DNA of 64,000 bases from an uncultured Acidobacteriota bacterium (GCA_947259165.1 CAMYKY010000004.1:46481-110480), one strand, 5' to 3'; shown: positions 29,882-39,537, counted from the stretch's first letter. Numbers and translations are program-made. The notes: generated by a model from the letters alone, not told the origin.

Positions 29882-30603
29882 GGCTCAGCTCCGTCGCCGC
29901 GATGAGCCTCGGCTTCACCGGCAGCGTCATTTGCGCTGCGAGCCACAAAAATCAATTGGTAGCCGAAAAGGCCCGGGACCCAACGACAGCACAGTCGGTC
30001 GATTCGTGCACTCGCACTCGATGGCAGAATCCTGCGAACGGGCCCGAGCGGCGCACTTCCGTCGGCCACGCGCCTATCCACTCGGAACCCCGCAGCTTCC
30101 AGGAGTTGCTGGCAACTATCGAACGTGTACCACTTGTAGTGCGTCTCGTCCATGAGCCCAGCGTCTTGATACTCGACGCGTCCGAGAGCCAAGGCCGCGC
30201 GATTCTTGTAGAAGAGCAAGTTGGGGATGGCAACGATCAGCCGACTCGTGGGAGTCCCCAGAATTCGGCGGATGTCACCTAGCAAAACCTCAGGTTGCCG
30301 TATGTGTTCGAGCACGTGCGAGGCGAGCACCACATCGTAGTTCGGCTGCAATTCAGGCGGCAGTCCTTGCTCCAGGTCGTGAATGAACACCTGCTCACAC
30401 CATTGCATGGCGGACGCCTTCTCGGACACGGAAGCCGTGACACCGTGCACGACGAAACCTCGTTCCTGGAGGACTCGCGCGTTTGACCCAGCGCCACATC
30501 CCAAGTCGAGTACCGTCCGTTCTGTCGTCAGGAAAAGCCGCAACACCGCTTCGTTCGACGGCCCGTCGTAGTGCACGGTCGAATTCATCTTCACATCTAT
30601 CAC
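29878..30603 (-). CDS. Class I SAM-dependent methyltransferase
   Basis: A 241-residue methyltransferase. Motif I is TVLDLGCGAGSNARVLQERG (about 32-51), followed by VLASHVLEHIRQPEVLLGDIRRIL, the motif IV region common in UbiG/Methyltransf_11 enzymes of glycan clusters. Its place between two GT2 genes suggests methylation of a sugar or a glycan end, but the acceptor is unknown. GTG start overlapping the upstream stop (GTGA); an in-frame ATG five codons later is an alternative. Confidence 0.85.
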   Translation of the reverse strand: MIDVKMNSTVHYDGPSNEAVLRLFLTTERTVLDLGCGAGSNARVLQERGFVVHGVTASVSEKASAMQWCEQVFIHDLEQGLPPELQPNYDVVLASHVLEHIRQPEVLLGDIRRILGTPTSRLIVAIPNLLFYKNRAALALGRVEYQDAGLMDETHYKWYTFDSCQQLLEAAGFRVDRRVADGSAPLGPVRRILPSSASARIDRLCCRWVPGLFGYQLIFVARSANDAAGEAEAHRGDGAEP

Positions 30604-31577
30604 TGCACCGAGTGAAGCTTTGACCGCCTGTCGCCAGTTTCGGTGACCCGAAGCGGAACGATGTAGTCTCCGTTGTCGTCAACGGGCGAGCCTGTTTTTG
30701 GATCGTCGCAGCGCTGCGGCGGAAAGCGAACCAAATCCACGAATCGAATCCCCGCCACCTTCACCCGGAAGCGAACGAGGGACCAGCGCCCTGCACGCGC
30801 ATCTTGGTAGGCGAGCCGCAGTAGCTGATGCGTGCAAGCTCGTTTCGCGTGGGCGAGCTCCTCTCCCGACAAGGGGCAATCTTCGGACAACAGCGCTCGC
30901 CAAGACTCGCCGGTGGTCGTCGCGTAATCCCGCACCGCCGCCGGATTCGCAAGCTCTTGGCCGTCGTGAACGCGGTACCAGAAAAGATCACCGGGCACGA
31001 GCAGAACGGACGTCGTTCGACACGCGTTGATCCAAAAACAGAAATCGGACGCTGCGCCTCGAAGGGGGAACCCGCCGTGATCGCGCAAGACTTCGGTTCG
31101 AAACAGCGCACCCGATGGCCCGCAATGAAATAGCCCACCCCCAAGAAATTCGCGACGGTACGCCATTTGCGGGGTCAGGAGCATTGGGCACGGTCCGCCG
31201 CGCCAGGGGCGTGATGAACTCAAGGCAAAGCCGGCGTCGGAAGCATCATCCAGCAGCGCCACCATAGTTTCGAGACAGTGCGGGTACATGAGATCATCAG
31301 AATCGTGATACTTCAGATACGGTGCCGTAACATAGCGGAGCGCATGGTTGCGATTAGGATAGTCTCCCAGGTTCTTCTCGTTAACGACGACGCGGACTCT
31401 CTTGTCAGCGCGAGAATACGATTGCGCAATCTCTACCGAGGCGTCTGTCGAAGCATCGTCCACGACGATGAGCTCGAAGTCCTCGAAGCGATTCGTGAGA
31501 ACGCTCTCGATCGAGTCGGCGAGAAACTTTTCCCGATTGAAACAAGTTACGACGACAGAAACTCTCGGCCTCACCAT
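30600..31577 (-). CDS. Glycosyltransferase family 2 protein
   Basis: About 325 residues: RVSVVVTCFNREKFLADSI, LIVVDDASTDASVEI and KYHDSDDLMYPH define a GT-A family 2 catalytic domain. The frame extends upstream to 31646, but ATG 31577 gives the usual N-terminus and only a seven-base overlap with the upstream GT4 gene. It is related to the other GT2 at 28880 at the N-terminus but diverges after about 120 residues, so the two probably use different acceptors. Confidence 0.88.
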   Translation of the reverse strand: MVRPRVSVVVTCFNREKFLADSIESVLTNRFEDFELIVVDDASTDASVEIAQSYSRADKRVRVVVNEKNLGDYPNRNHALRYVTAPYLKYHDSDDLMYPHCLETMVALLDDASDAGFALSSSRPWRGGPCPMLLTPQMAYRREFLGGGLFHCGPSGALFRTEVLRDHGGFPLRGAASDFCFWINACRTTSVLLVPGDLFWYRVHDGQELANPAAVRDYATTTGESWRALLSEDCPLSGEELAHAKRACTHQLLRLAYQDARAGRWSLVRFRVKVAGIRFVDLVRFPPQRCDDPKTGSPVDDNGDYIVPLRVTETGDRRSKLHSVQ

Positions 31578-32755
31578 GCCGCTACCTGACCCCGCAGTCG
31601 ACGCGAGCTGAAACGCAGGAGCCTCACGAACGCATTCGGAATCCACGGCTTGTCCAATCGGCTGCCGTACGGAAGCGAAAGCTCCGCGGGCCGGTCTCGG
31701 CGAAGCTCACGCCAGCGTGAGAAAAGATTCTGATAACTTTTCACCCGCTCTCGAACGTCGAACTGTTCCAACACGAGCTGTCGGCATCGACCACCAAGAG
31801 TCTCAAGATGGTCGCGATCGCGGTCGAGCTCGATGACGGCGCGCGCGAACGCTGCGGCATCTCCTGCCGCTGGATGGTAGCCAGTAACGGCCTCTTGCAC
31901 CACTTCGGTAATTCCACCCGGCAAAAGGCTCACGACCGGCACCAGCCCGCTCGCCATGGTCTCGAGCAGGGAGACCGGGAATCCTTCAAAACGTGTGGGA
32001 AGTACGAACACGTCGTGCTCAGCAGCGAGCTCGAAAATATCGTCGTTCGCGTTAGGGACAACGTGTCGCATCGGCGCTTTCGGAGTCCACTCTTCCAACA
32101 GACGACGACGCTCCGGCCCATCGCCGACGAGCGTCCATTCCACTTCGACGCCGGCCTCGTCGAGCAACCGATCGATTTCGGGAAGATCGAAAATTCCTTT
32201 CTGCGAGGTCATGCGTCCGATGAACAAGAGCCGTAGCGGACCCGATGACGGCTGGCGAGAGGCTTCGGGAATCGGGATTCCATAGGGAAGATAGTGAATC
32301 GATTCGTGGCGATGAGGAAGCTCGCTGCGCAACCGGTCATAGAAGATTTTGCTATGCGCGATGAACCCATCGACCACGACCTCATGTCTCAACGCTAGCC
32401 CGAGATGATACTCGTCGTGAACGATCTGAACGATAGCCCGCTCCAAGTCATACGCGGTCGCTAGCGCGAGCTCGAGCCAGTCGTTCGCGACGACAACACC
32501 CCCGCCACCGGAGCCGACTTCGCTGCGCAGCCGTCGTAACACGGCATAAATGTTCTCGACGGGAAGACTGTACTCGAACGCTCGCTCGCGCTCGGCGCCG
32601 ACCGGCCGTGCCCATCGTGTATCCGCATCCACCCGGTTGTGCAATAGCAAGACCTCATGACGGAATCGGTCTGGATGGCGGAAGCGCACGAGGTTCGAGT
32701 TCAAACTCAACACGCCGCCGATTTTGTCGGGAACGATGTATAGGACGCCCTCCAC
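31571..32755 (-). CDS. Glycosyltransferase family 4 protein
   Basis: A 394-residue GT-B glycosyltransferase. The C-terminal domain is typical: LRLLFIGRMTSQKGIFDLPEI, WTLVGDGPERRRLLEEW and LPTRFEGFPVSLLETMASGL, which carries the E-x7-E donor-binding motif. The N-terminal domain opens with GVLYIVPDKIGGVLSLN. GTG start preceded by GGAG at seven bases. It follows the epimerase gene by 18 bases in the same operon. Confidence 0.88.
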   Translation of the reverse strand: MEGVLYIVPDKIGGVLSLNSNLVRFRHPDRFRHEVLLLHNRVDADTRWARPVGAERERAFEYSLPVENIYAVLRRLRSEVGSGGGGVVVANDWLELALATAYDLERAIVQIVHDEYHLGLALRHEVVVDGFIAHSKIFYDRLRSELPHRHESIHYLPYGIPIPEASRQPSSGPLRLLFIGRMTSQKGIFDLPEIDRLLDEAGVEVEWTLVGDGPERRRLLEEWTPKAPMRHVVPNANDDIFELAAEHDVFVLPTRFEGFPVSLLETMASGLVPVVSLLPGGITEVVQEAVTGYHPAAGDAAAFARAVIELDRDRDHLETLGGRCRQLVLEQFDVRERVKSYQNLFSRWRELRRDRPAELSLPYGSRLDKPWIPNAFVRLLRFSSRRLRGQVAAW

Positions 32756-32773
32756 CGATTGCTCCGTTCAACC

Positions 32774-33697
32774 TCAGGTGTCGAGCTCGGACCGGCACCA
32801 GGTGGCGAAACCGGCGAGCCCGTTCTCGAGGCTCGTCTCGGGCGTGAAACCCAAATTCTCGAGCTTAGAGATATCGGCCCTCCAGTTGCGCGGATTCCCC
32901 GTCGGCACCACGCCGTCGAACTCGGGCTCGGACTCGGCGCCGAGGGCGGTGACGATCTTGGCGGCCAAATCCTTGATGGCAATCTCGACACCGCTCGCGA
33001 CGTTGTAGACCTCGCCCGCCATCGCCGCTTTGTTCAAAACCGCCCTGGTCGCTCTAACAATATCCTTGACGTAAATGAAGTCGCGACTTTCCTCGCCCGT
33101 ACCTTTCAGGAGTAGCTTCCCTTCGGTGAGGATGCGGTAGCAGAGATCCCAAATCACCTGACGCCGCAGCCCCGGACCGTAGGCGGAGAAAATCCGAAGC
33201 GCTGTCGTCGGCATTGCGTAAATCGACGCGAACTCTTCGCACAATAGCTCGCACTGTCGTTTATGAAATCCGTACGGAGAAATCGGTTTGGTCGGCTCGA
33301 GCTCGCTCACGGGCAGAGTATTGGGCTCACCATAAACCGCAGCACTCGACAAGAAAATGAACTGGCAGCCCGGCGCGCGCCGCCGAAGCGCATCGAGGAG
33401 CTCGAACGTCACGACGGTCCCGCAGTGAAAATCGGCGCTCGGATCGTCGAATGACAAACCCACGGAAGCTCGTCCGGCGCAGTGAATCGCTGACTGGGGC
33501 CGATGCTCCGTGAGCACGTCCTCGAGATCGCGGTCCGGCAATCGCATTTGAACGTAACGCGTCAAGCTTGCAGTCGGCGCATTTTCTGGCGGCGCCATGT
33601 CGATGCCGATGACGTGCTTACCCTCGGAGCGAAGAGCTCGCGCCATGGCTCGCCCAATGAACCCGGCGGCGCCGGTCAACAAAACGGTCTCAGTCAT
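32774..33697 (-). CDS. NAD-dependent nucleotide-sugar epimerase/dehydratase
   Basis: A 307-residue extended short-chain dehydrogenase: VLLTGAAGFIGRAMARAL (NAD site), IHCAGRASVG, the active-site Ser in FLSSAAVYGEPN, the YGFHKRQCE Tyr-Lys pair, and RIFSAYGPGLRRQ. It would epimerise or dehydrate a nucleotide-linked sugar for this glycan; 4-epimerase (GalE-like) or dehydratase activity cannot be separated by eye. It is the first gene of the operon running to 28880, and divergent from the ABC transporter permease gene. The start is the second of two codons (ATG 33697). Confidence 0.87.
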   Translation of the reverse strand: MTETVLLTGAAGFIGRAMARALRSEGKHVIGIDMAPPENAPTASLTRYVQMRLPDRDLEDVLTEHRPQSAIHCAGRASVGLSFDDPSADFHCGTVVTFELLDALRRRAPGCQFIFLSSAAVYGEPNTLPVSELEPTKPISPYGFHKRQCELLCEEFASIYAMPTTALRIFSAYGPGLRRQVIWDLCYRILTEGKLLLKGTGEESRDFIYVKDIVRATRAVLNKAAMAGEVYNVASGVEIAIKDLAAKIVTALGAESEPEFDGVVPTGNPRNWRADISKLENLGFTPETSLENGLAGFATWCRSELDT

Positions 33698-33808
33698 CAC
33701 AGTTTTGAAGGAGTGTTCTTTTCAGAGTACATCATCCGCCGATGCGAAACCACTTCCGATGTAGTATTCTTGAAACACACCTTCTTCACAAAAAAAACGA
33801 GCCAGACC

Positions 33809-34696
33809 GTGCCCATCGCAAACGGTGACGATGCCGTCACCTCCGAAACCAGCCTGCGTGCGCCCGAGCGCGGCACGACCAAGATCCATCTCGTCATCGA
33901 GCCCGGCAGTCGCGCGATCCGTGAAGAGCTGGGCGATCTTCTGCACTACCGTGACCTGCTCTACTTTCTGGTAAGGCGAGAAATCACCGTCCGCTACAAA
34001 CAAACGCTCCTAGGGGCGGCGTGGGCCGTGCTCCAGCCCTTCATGACGATGGTCGTGTTCAGTGTTTTCCTCGGCCGACTCGCCGGGTTACCGAGTGACA
34101 ACATCCCCTACCCCGTGTTCGCCTATCTCGGCCTGCTCCCGTGGACCTATTTTTCCGGCTCCGTGAGCCGTGCGAGCGCGAGCCTCGTCGGTAACGCCAG
34201 CCTTCTCGGCAAAGTCTATTTCCCGCGGGTCTTGATCCCATTGAGCTCTACTCTCGCCGCGCTCGTCGACTTTTGTATCGCTGCAACCGTTCTCGTCGGG
34301 CTCATGCTTTGGTACGGGCTTTGGCCGTCGGCGAGCGCACTCTTCTACATACCGCTCACCGCACTCACCGCGGTACTCGCGCTCGGCGTCGGCATGTGGC
34401 TCGCATCCATCAACGTGCAGTTTCGAGACGTTCAGCAAGCGACACCGTTCTTGCTACAGATCTGGATGTTCGCCACCCCGATTGTCTACCCCGGAAGCCT
34501 GGTGCCCGAGCGTTACCGCTTCATTTATGACCTCAACCCCATGTCCGGGATCATCACCGCGTACCGAGCGGCGGCGCTCGGGGAACCGATCCATTGGCAA
34601 TCCGTCGGCATCGCAGCGCTCGTCGCACTGGCGTTTCTGCTGACAGGTTGGTGGCAGTTCCGGCGGATGGACCGCCATTTTGCCGACATTGTGTGA
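33809..34696 (+). CDS. wzm: Polysaccharide ABC transporter permease (Wzm type)
   Basis: About 295 residues with six predicted spans in the ABC-2 arrangement. The amphipathic entry helix LLYFLVRREITVRYKQTLLGAAWAVLQPF is the signature of Wzm/TagG-type polysaccharide and O-antigen exporters. The GTG at 33809 is preferred, since the upstream open frame runs into the divergent epimerase gene. The ATPase gene starts three bases after the stop, so the two form the exporter. It would move a lipid-linked glycan across the inner membrane. Confidence 0.9.
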   Translation: MPIANGDDAVTSETSLRAPERGTTKIHLVIEPGSRAIREELGDLLHYRDLLYFLVRREITVRYKQTLLGAAWAVLQPFMTMVVFSVFLGRLAGLPSDNIPYPVFAYLGLLPWTYFSGSVSRASASLVGNASLLGKVYFPRVLIPLSSTLAALVDFCIAATVLVGLMLWYGLWPSASALFYIPLTALTAVLALGVGMWLASINVQFRDVQQATPFLLQIWMFATPIVYPGSLVPERYRFIYDLNPMSGIITAYRAAALGEPIHWQSVGIAALVALAFLLTGWWQFRRMDRHFADIV

Positions 34697-34699
34697 ATC

Positions 34700-36025
34700 G
34701 TGACTCAGCCCATCATCCGTAGCGAGAACCTCTCCAAGCGATACCGCGTGGGTGGAGCTCCGCGCCGTCACGCAGACTTTCGCGAAGCATTCGACAACTT
34801 GCTGCGCGCCCCGCTGCGTCGGCTGCGATCGATGCGGATCGAACCTTCGTGCGAAGAGGAGACCTTCTGGGCAGTCCGCAATCTCGACTTTGAAATCGCT
34901 CCGGGTGAGATTCTCGGGATCATCGGCCGCAACGGCGCCGGCAAGAGTACGTTGCTCAAGATTCTTTCGCGAATTACAGCACCGACAGAAGGCCGGATCG
35001 AGCTTCGCGGCAGAGTGGCAAGCTTGCTCGAGGTTGGCACGGGGTTTCATCCTGATCTCACCGGACGCGACAACATCTATCTAAACGGAACCTTTCTTGG
35101 CATGAGGAAGAAGGAGATCGATCGCAAATTCGACGAGATCCTCGACTTCGCCGAAGTAGAGCGCTTCATCGATACGCCGGTGAAGCGATATTCGAGCGGC
35201 ATGTACGTTCGACTGGCGTTCGCGGTCGCGGCTCATCTCGAGCCTGAGATTCTCCTCGTCGACGAGGTCCTTGCCGTTGGCGATGCCAACTTCCAGCGCA
35301 AGTGCCTCGGCAAGCTCGGCGACATCGCGGAGACTGGCCGGACCGTCGTCTTCGTCAGCCACAACCTCGCCGCCGTCCAACGGCTTTGCCGCAGGGCCAT
35401 ACTCTTACGACAGGGACGCATCGCCGATCAGGGGCCCGTCGGCGACGTCGTCAAAGAGTACCTCCGCGTCTCAGCCGAGGAAGTCTCCGTGTCCCAGTTT
35501 CGCACCGACGCCCGACGCGGCACGGGCTGGGCCCGCATCATCGATACGAAGTTGGTAGACGACGATGGAAACGCCATTGGTTCGCGCGCATGCGATCAAG
35601 CCCTCAACCTAGTCGTCGATGTCGAGACCACCGAAGGGCACGGCACTCAGACGCTCCGGGGGTTGGTTCTCGAGCTGATGTTCGTTTCGGACGAAGGGCA
35701 CCCGGTCACGAGTGTCATGAACGTGGACGACGGCGCCGCCGAGTTTCCGAGCACCAACCGCTGTCGGCTGCGAGTGCGAATCCCGAGTCCTACATTCATG
35801 CCCGGTCGCTACCGGCTCGGGCTCTTTCTCGGTATCCCATTCCTCCAGCACGTCGATGATATCGATAACGCCCTGAGCTTCGAGATTCTCCCCCCCGAAA
35901 TGCCGTGGCGACCGTACGAGCTGCATCCGAGTCGAGGCGTCGTGTGTGTCAAAGCAGAGTGGGAGTGTGAGCCGAACCCTTCTTTGACACGAAAACACGA
36001 AGAGACGGTCGGAGGAAGACAGTAG
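34700..36025 (+). CDS. wzt: Polysaccharide ABC transporter ATP-binding protein (Wzt type) with C-terminal glycan-binding domain
   Basis: A 441-residue ATPase partner of the preceding permease. Walker A is GRNGAGKST (about 75-83), the signature region is YSSGMYVRLAFAVAAH near 164, Walker B ILLVDEVLAVGD near 183-194, and the H-loop VFVSHN. From about residue 265 there is a beta-sandwich extension (RIIDTKLVDDDGNAIGS and following) like the Wzt C-terminal domain, which in O-antigen exporters recognises the modified end of the chain. Its presence suggests that a terminal modification, such as methylation, licenses export. Confidence 0.92.
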   Translation: MTQPIIRSENLSKRYRVGGAPRRHADFREAFDNLLRAPLRRLRSMRIEPSCEEETFWAVRNLDFEIAPGEILGIIGRNGAGKSTLLKILSRITAPTEGRIELRGRVASLLEVGTGFHPDLTGRDNIYLNGTFLGMRKKEIDRKFDEILDFAEVERFIDTPVKRYSSGMYVRLAFAVAAHLEPEILLVDEVLAVGDANFQRKCLGKLGDIAETGRTVVFVSHNLAAVQRLCRRAILLRQGRIADQGPVGDVVKEYLRVSAEEVSVSQFRTDARRGTGWARIIDTKLVDDDGNAIGSRACDQALNLVVDVETTEGHGTQTLRGLVLELMFVSDEGHPVTSVMNVDDGAAEFPSTNRCRLRVRIPSPTFMPGRYRLGLFLGIPFLQHVDDIDNALSFEILPPEMPWRPYELHPSRGVVCVKAEWECEPNPSLTRKHEETVGGRQ

Positions 36026-36042
36026 TCACACTCGACGTCACC

Positions 36043-36060
36043 TCCGAGTGGATTCTCGGA
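36043..36060. other. Small perfect hairpin between convergent genes
   Basis: TCCGAG, six-base loop, CTCGGA: a six-base-pair perfect stem in the 63-base gap between the convergent ABC ATPase and methyltransferase stops. No T-run follows on either strand, so intrinsic termination is not supported. It may only slow polymerase or be chance. Confidence 0.25.
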
Positions 36061-36088
36061 CGGCGACCGTAGGGCTCAGCCGGGGCCC

Positions 36089-36910
36089 TCAGCTGCGGAT
36101 GGCGAGGCCGACGCCGAAGCCGAGATCACGAAACTCCCACGTGCGGAACATCGGGTTCGTCACAACCACGTTGTTCCACACCGCGGCGAGCTCGGGGTGG
36201 TGAGGGTGAGAGATGTCATCGAAAACGAGGACCCCTCCGCGTTTGAGCCGCGGTATGACGGTATTGAGGTCTTCGCTCGCTCCTTGCTCGGTGTGATCTC
36301 CGTCAACGGTAATCAGGTCGAAAAACAGATCCGGATGCTCCAGAAAATATCGCGGGACGGTCTCATGGCTCGATCCCGATACCAGCTCGAGCGTTCCTTT
36401 CATCCCGAGTCTTCCGATCTCCTCGCGAACAAAGTCGGGGCCAGGGTTGGGCATCCCGGCATAGTCCTGCAGCCAAAGATCAAAGCCAACGATATGACAA
36501 TCGGTGCAGGCGTCGGCGACAACGGCCATGCTACGTCCGCGTCGAACGCCGATTTCGAGATAGCTCTCCGGCCGCAGCAACTGACTCGACGCACTCAAAA
36601 CGCTGAGGATGTCAGCGTAGACCCAGGAGCCACCGTAACGAGTCAGCCCCTCCCGGTAGTAGCTCGTGACGAATTGCTGGTAGTCGTCGGAGTCGAGCTT
36701 GCCGAGAAGATCGACAACGCCTTCTAGAGTCGCTTTGTCAGTCGCAAGTCTCCCCACCGTCGCTGGACTCAAGAGAATCGGGTCATACCAGTCGGCGCCG
36801 TTGTCTCTGGTGAAGCCAGCGCGAGCAGAGAAAGGAACAGCGGGCGCAGCCGGTCCTCGCAAGGCGTTTTTCACTCGCGCGACCGCCGAGCGCGCTGCCC
36901 GTAGTCTCAC
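36089..36910 (-). CDS. Class I SAM-dependent methyltransferase (Methyltransf_24 type)
   Basis: A 273-residue protein: SYLEIGVRRGRSMAVVADAC (motif I), CHIVGFDLWLQDYAG, FFDLITVDGDHTEQGASEDL and GGVLVFDDISHPHHPELAAVW. The E-I-G-V-R-R-G-R-S and DGDH features match Methyltransf_24 enzymes often found in O-antigen and capsule loci. GTG start with GGAG about 12 bases upstream. It is transcribed alone, convergent with the exporter, which fits a chain-end modification; the substrate is unknown. Confidence 0.82.
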   Translation of the reverse strand: MRLRAARSAVARVKNALRGPAAPAVPFSARAGFTRDNGADWYDPILLSPATVGRLATDKATLEGVVDLLGKLDSDDYQQFVTSYYREGLTRYGGSWVYADILSVLSASSQLLRPESYLEIGVRRGRSMAVVADACTDCHIVGFDLWLQDYAGMPNPGPDFVREEIGRLGMKGTLELVSGSSHETVPRYFLEHPDLFFDLITVDGDHTEQGASEDLNTVIPRLKRGGVLVFDDISHPHHPELAAVWNNVVVTNPMFRTWEFRDLGFGVGLAIRS

Positions 36911-37137
36911 GAACCCTTTCTCCTAGTGTGCGTCACTGCGTTTCAGAATACAGGACGAACTGGCATTGCACCACTGCGTTGACGAATCGAAGGACTGTGG
37001 TGACCCGCCGACTGCGTTTCCCTGAATCGTTCGACCGATCGCGTGCATCGTCACTACTTTCGGTCACGAATCCATGCGCCCCGCGAGCGAGACCGTTTCT
37101 AACAGCTCAACGACAGGACGCGGACGGAGCCAAGCGA

Positions 37138-38208
37138 TCACCCACTAGCTTCGATCCCAAGCGCCGACTCCAAACGTTCGCGAAAGTGCGCACTGGTGAA
37201 GCATCGCTCGAACCGCTTGCGTCCTCGCGCTCCCATCTCGGCGCGACGATCGGATTGGTGGAAGAGCTCGGCGAGGTTTCGGGTAAGCGCGGCACCATCG
37301 TGCGGGTCGACGATGAATCCGGTCGTTCCGTTCTCGATTATCTCTGACGCTGCGCCCACGCCGCCAATACACGCTTTCGAAGCCCGCATCGCTTCGAGAA
37401 AGACGAGGCCGAAGCCTTCGTTGACGCTCGGCATGACGAAGAACGAGCACCGAGCGTACAATCGCTCGAGCTCCTCATCCGACACGGACCCGGTGAACTT
37501 GACGACGTTTGAGAGGCCAAGCTCCTTCGATTTCTCGGCCAAACGCTCGCGATCGTCACCGTCACCCACGATCATCAGTTTGGCCTGTGGCGCCGCGTCG
37601 ATGACGTCGACCCAAACATCCAGGAGCACGTCATGGCCCTTGTAACGCTCCGATGACGCCATCCGTCCGACGATGAGAGCGAAGCCGTCATCGCCGAGCT
37701 GACCAGAGTCTGCCCGATCAGCCCGATCAGGAAGACCCGAGTGGCACACCAGCGTCTTCTCGAAGCCAGGATTCACACGATCGAAAGCGCGCGCGGAATG
37801 GGCCGACACACACAAGAGTCGCTCTGCGACGCGAAACGCTCGAGCTTGCAGGGCGCTCAGCGGTTTCCAAATCTCAATCCCGTGAAGAACATGAAAGATC
37901 CGGGCCCTTCGGGCGCGAAGCGGGAGGCACAGCGGAGCGAGATGCGCGTGCATGACTACCACGGTTAAATCTCGACAATCTCGTAGTAAGCTCGCGAGCG
38001 ACCACGTCGCGATCCGCGCTTTGGCACCCCCGGCTCCACGAACGGAGAAACTTTTCTCGCCAACTTCCAAAACAGTGCCGGGCTCTTCAGATAACGACCA
38101 GATCTCGACGTCACCCCCGAGCTCGGAAATGGCGATCGCGACGCGACGCGTCAACGACGCAATACCATCCCTGCCGCCCGCACTCGGAGTCAAAATCAAA
38201 TAGCGCAT
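37138..38208 (-). CDS. Glycosyltransferase family 4 protein
   Basis: A 356-residue GT-B enzyme: FALIVGRMASSERYKGHDVLLDVW, KLMIVGDGDDRERLAEK and VMPSVNEGFGLVFLEAMRASK with the E-x7-E donor motif. N-terminus MRYLILTPSAGGRDGIASLTRR. It begins nine bases after the next GT4 gene, and the two are probably co-transcribed. The 227 bases downstream of its partner methyltransferase (36911-37137) hold no recognisable gene or signal. Confidence 0.88.
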   Translation of the reverse strand: MRYLILTPSAGGRDGIASLTRRVAIAISELGGDVEIWSLSEEPGTVLEVGEKSFSVRGAGGAKARIATWSLASLLRDCRDLTVVVMHAHLAPLCLPLRARRARIFHVLHGIEIWKPLSALQARAFRVAERLLCVSAHSARAFDRVNPGFEKTLVCHSGLPDRADRADSGQLGDDGFALIVGRMASSERYKGHDVLLDVWVDVIDAAPQAKLMIVGDGDDRERLAEKSKELGLSNVVKFTGSVSDEELERLYARCSFFVMPSVNEGFGLVFLEAMRASKACIGGVGAASEIIENGTTGFIVDPHDGAALTRNLAELFHQSDRRAEMGARGRKRFERCFTSAHFRERLESALGIEASG

Positions 38209-38217
38209 GAGCAGACG

Positions 38218-39366
38218 TCACGCCACCACGCGCTGGTATTGTGCCGACATCTCTCGACCGATCACAGACCACCGATACCGATCTCCTACGAGCTTCCGAC
38301 CGCGTTCTCCCATCGCAACCGCCTGCGCGTGACTCCGAAGCACCTTCAGAATCGCTTCGGCAATCTCCTCGGCACTCTGCGGAACCCAAAACCCCGCCTG
38401 CTCGATCTCGACTTCTTTCCACGGACAGGTTAGCGTGGTCACCACCGGCGTTCCCATGGCCATGGCCTCCACAACGCTCATCCCGAAGCTCTCCGAGTCC
38501 GAGCACGACACCAGGACATCCGCCTCCGACAGCAGCGCCCACTTGTCGTCTGCCGTCACCGTGCCGATCCATTCGACGGCCCGCGGATCGGTTGCCTGTC
38601 GGATCAGCTCTCCCGCGTCGAGCCCGTCCTGGGGCCCAGCAAGAATGAGTCGCGCGTTGCCCTTCACGGCTCGTACGATTTCGAACGCAGACAACACCAG
38701 GTCGAGACGCTTCATCGGGTGCAACCGTCCGAGAAAAACGACGAGGCCCTCATCCACGGTCAAGCCGAGGCGCTCACGAAAACGAGCGGACGGTGCGCTC
38801 GACGGCGGTGAGACTCCGTTGGGCAAGCGAACGATCCGGGGCCCGAGCGACAGCCGCTCCAGGTTTTCCTCCTCGTCGAACGAAGTCGCGTGTAGAAGCG
38901 CAGCGTTACGCAGGTACTTCCGCTCCCACATCCAGTACCCGAGCTGTTTTCGCCAACGGTGATGCGCCAACGAACCTGCATCCAGCATGCCGCGGGGCGA
39001 GACCACGAACGGGACGCCCGCGCGCTGGCACTCCCAAGCCGCAATCCAAGCGGGAAAGCTCCACAGGCCGTGCAGGTGTACCAGCTCGACGCTCGGCAAT
39101 GCTTGGCGCAAAGCGACGGACAAGCCAGTCGCGTTGAAGTAGCGCCGCGGGAAGCCGAGCGGCAAATAGCGAACGGGAATGCCTTCGTATTCTCCCCGTT
39201 GAACCACATCGCTCGAGATCTCCTCGTCGCCGTCAGCCGTCGTCGTAAGAACCTTCACGTCGATTCCGGCCGAGCGCAGCCCGTGGCAGAGCCCGAGAAT
39301 GCTCTGCGGCGGTCCGCCATAGCGAAAAGCCGGCGCGAAGTACGGTGTGACGTGAAGAGCTCTCAC
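38218..39366 (-). CDS. Glycosyltransferase family 4 protein
   Basis: A 382-residue GT-B enzyme that starts MRALHVTPYFAPAFRYGGPP, a common N-terminus of exopolysaccharide GT4 proteins. The second domain contains LVVFLGRLHPMKRLDLVLSA, ARLILAGPQDGLDAGEL and SCSDSESFGMSVVEAMAMG. GTG start. It is adjacent to the polymerase-like gene, 171 bases upstream; that gap holds nothing recognisable. Confidence 0.88.
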   Translation of the reverse strand: MRALHVTPYFAPAFRYGGPPQSILGLCHGLRSAGIDVKVLTTTADGDEEISSDVVQRGEYEGIPVRYLPLGFPRRYFNATGLSVALRQALPSVELVHLHGLWSFPAWIAAWECQRAGVPFVVSPRGMLDAGSLAHHRWRKQLGYWMWERKYLRNAALLHATSFDEEENLERLSLGPRIVRLPNGVSPPSSAPSARFRERLGLTVDEGLVVFLGRLHPMKRLDLVLSAFEIVRAVKGNARLILAGPQDGLDAGELIRQATDPRAVEWIGTVTADDKWALLSEADVLVSCSDSESFGMSVVEAMAMGTPVVTTLTCPWKEVEIEQAGFWVPQSAEEIAEAILKVLRSHAQAVAMGERGRKLVGDRYRWSVIGREMSAQYQRVVA

Positions 39367-39537
39367 CTGGATCCCGGCCTCATCAATCCCTCGTCGGAAA
39401 ATATCAATCTGCGGATCGTCGGTAGGCGAGCGTCAGGGCTCGGCCGGAGAGCTCCTTGGAACGACGTGGCTTGCGAACGGATCCAAGAGCTACGTCGCAA
39501 CCACCAAGAGCGAGCACTAGTCGACTGTAACGGTCCA

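Noticed and set aside
33503-33808. N-terminal extension of the ABC permease frame
   Set aside because: It lies within the divergent epimerase gene, and the extra residues are not membrane-like or Wzm-like; GTG 33809 gives the normal length.
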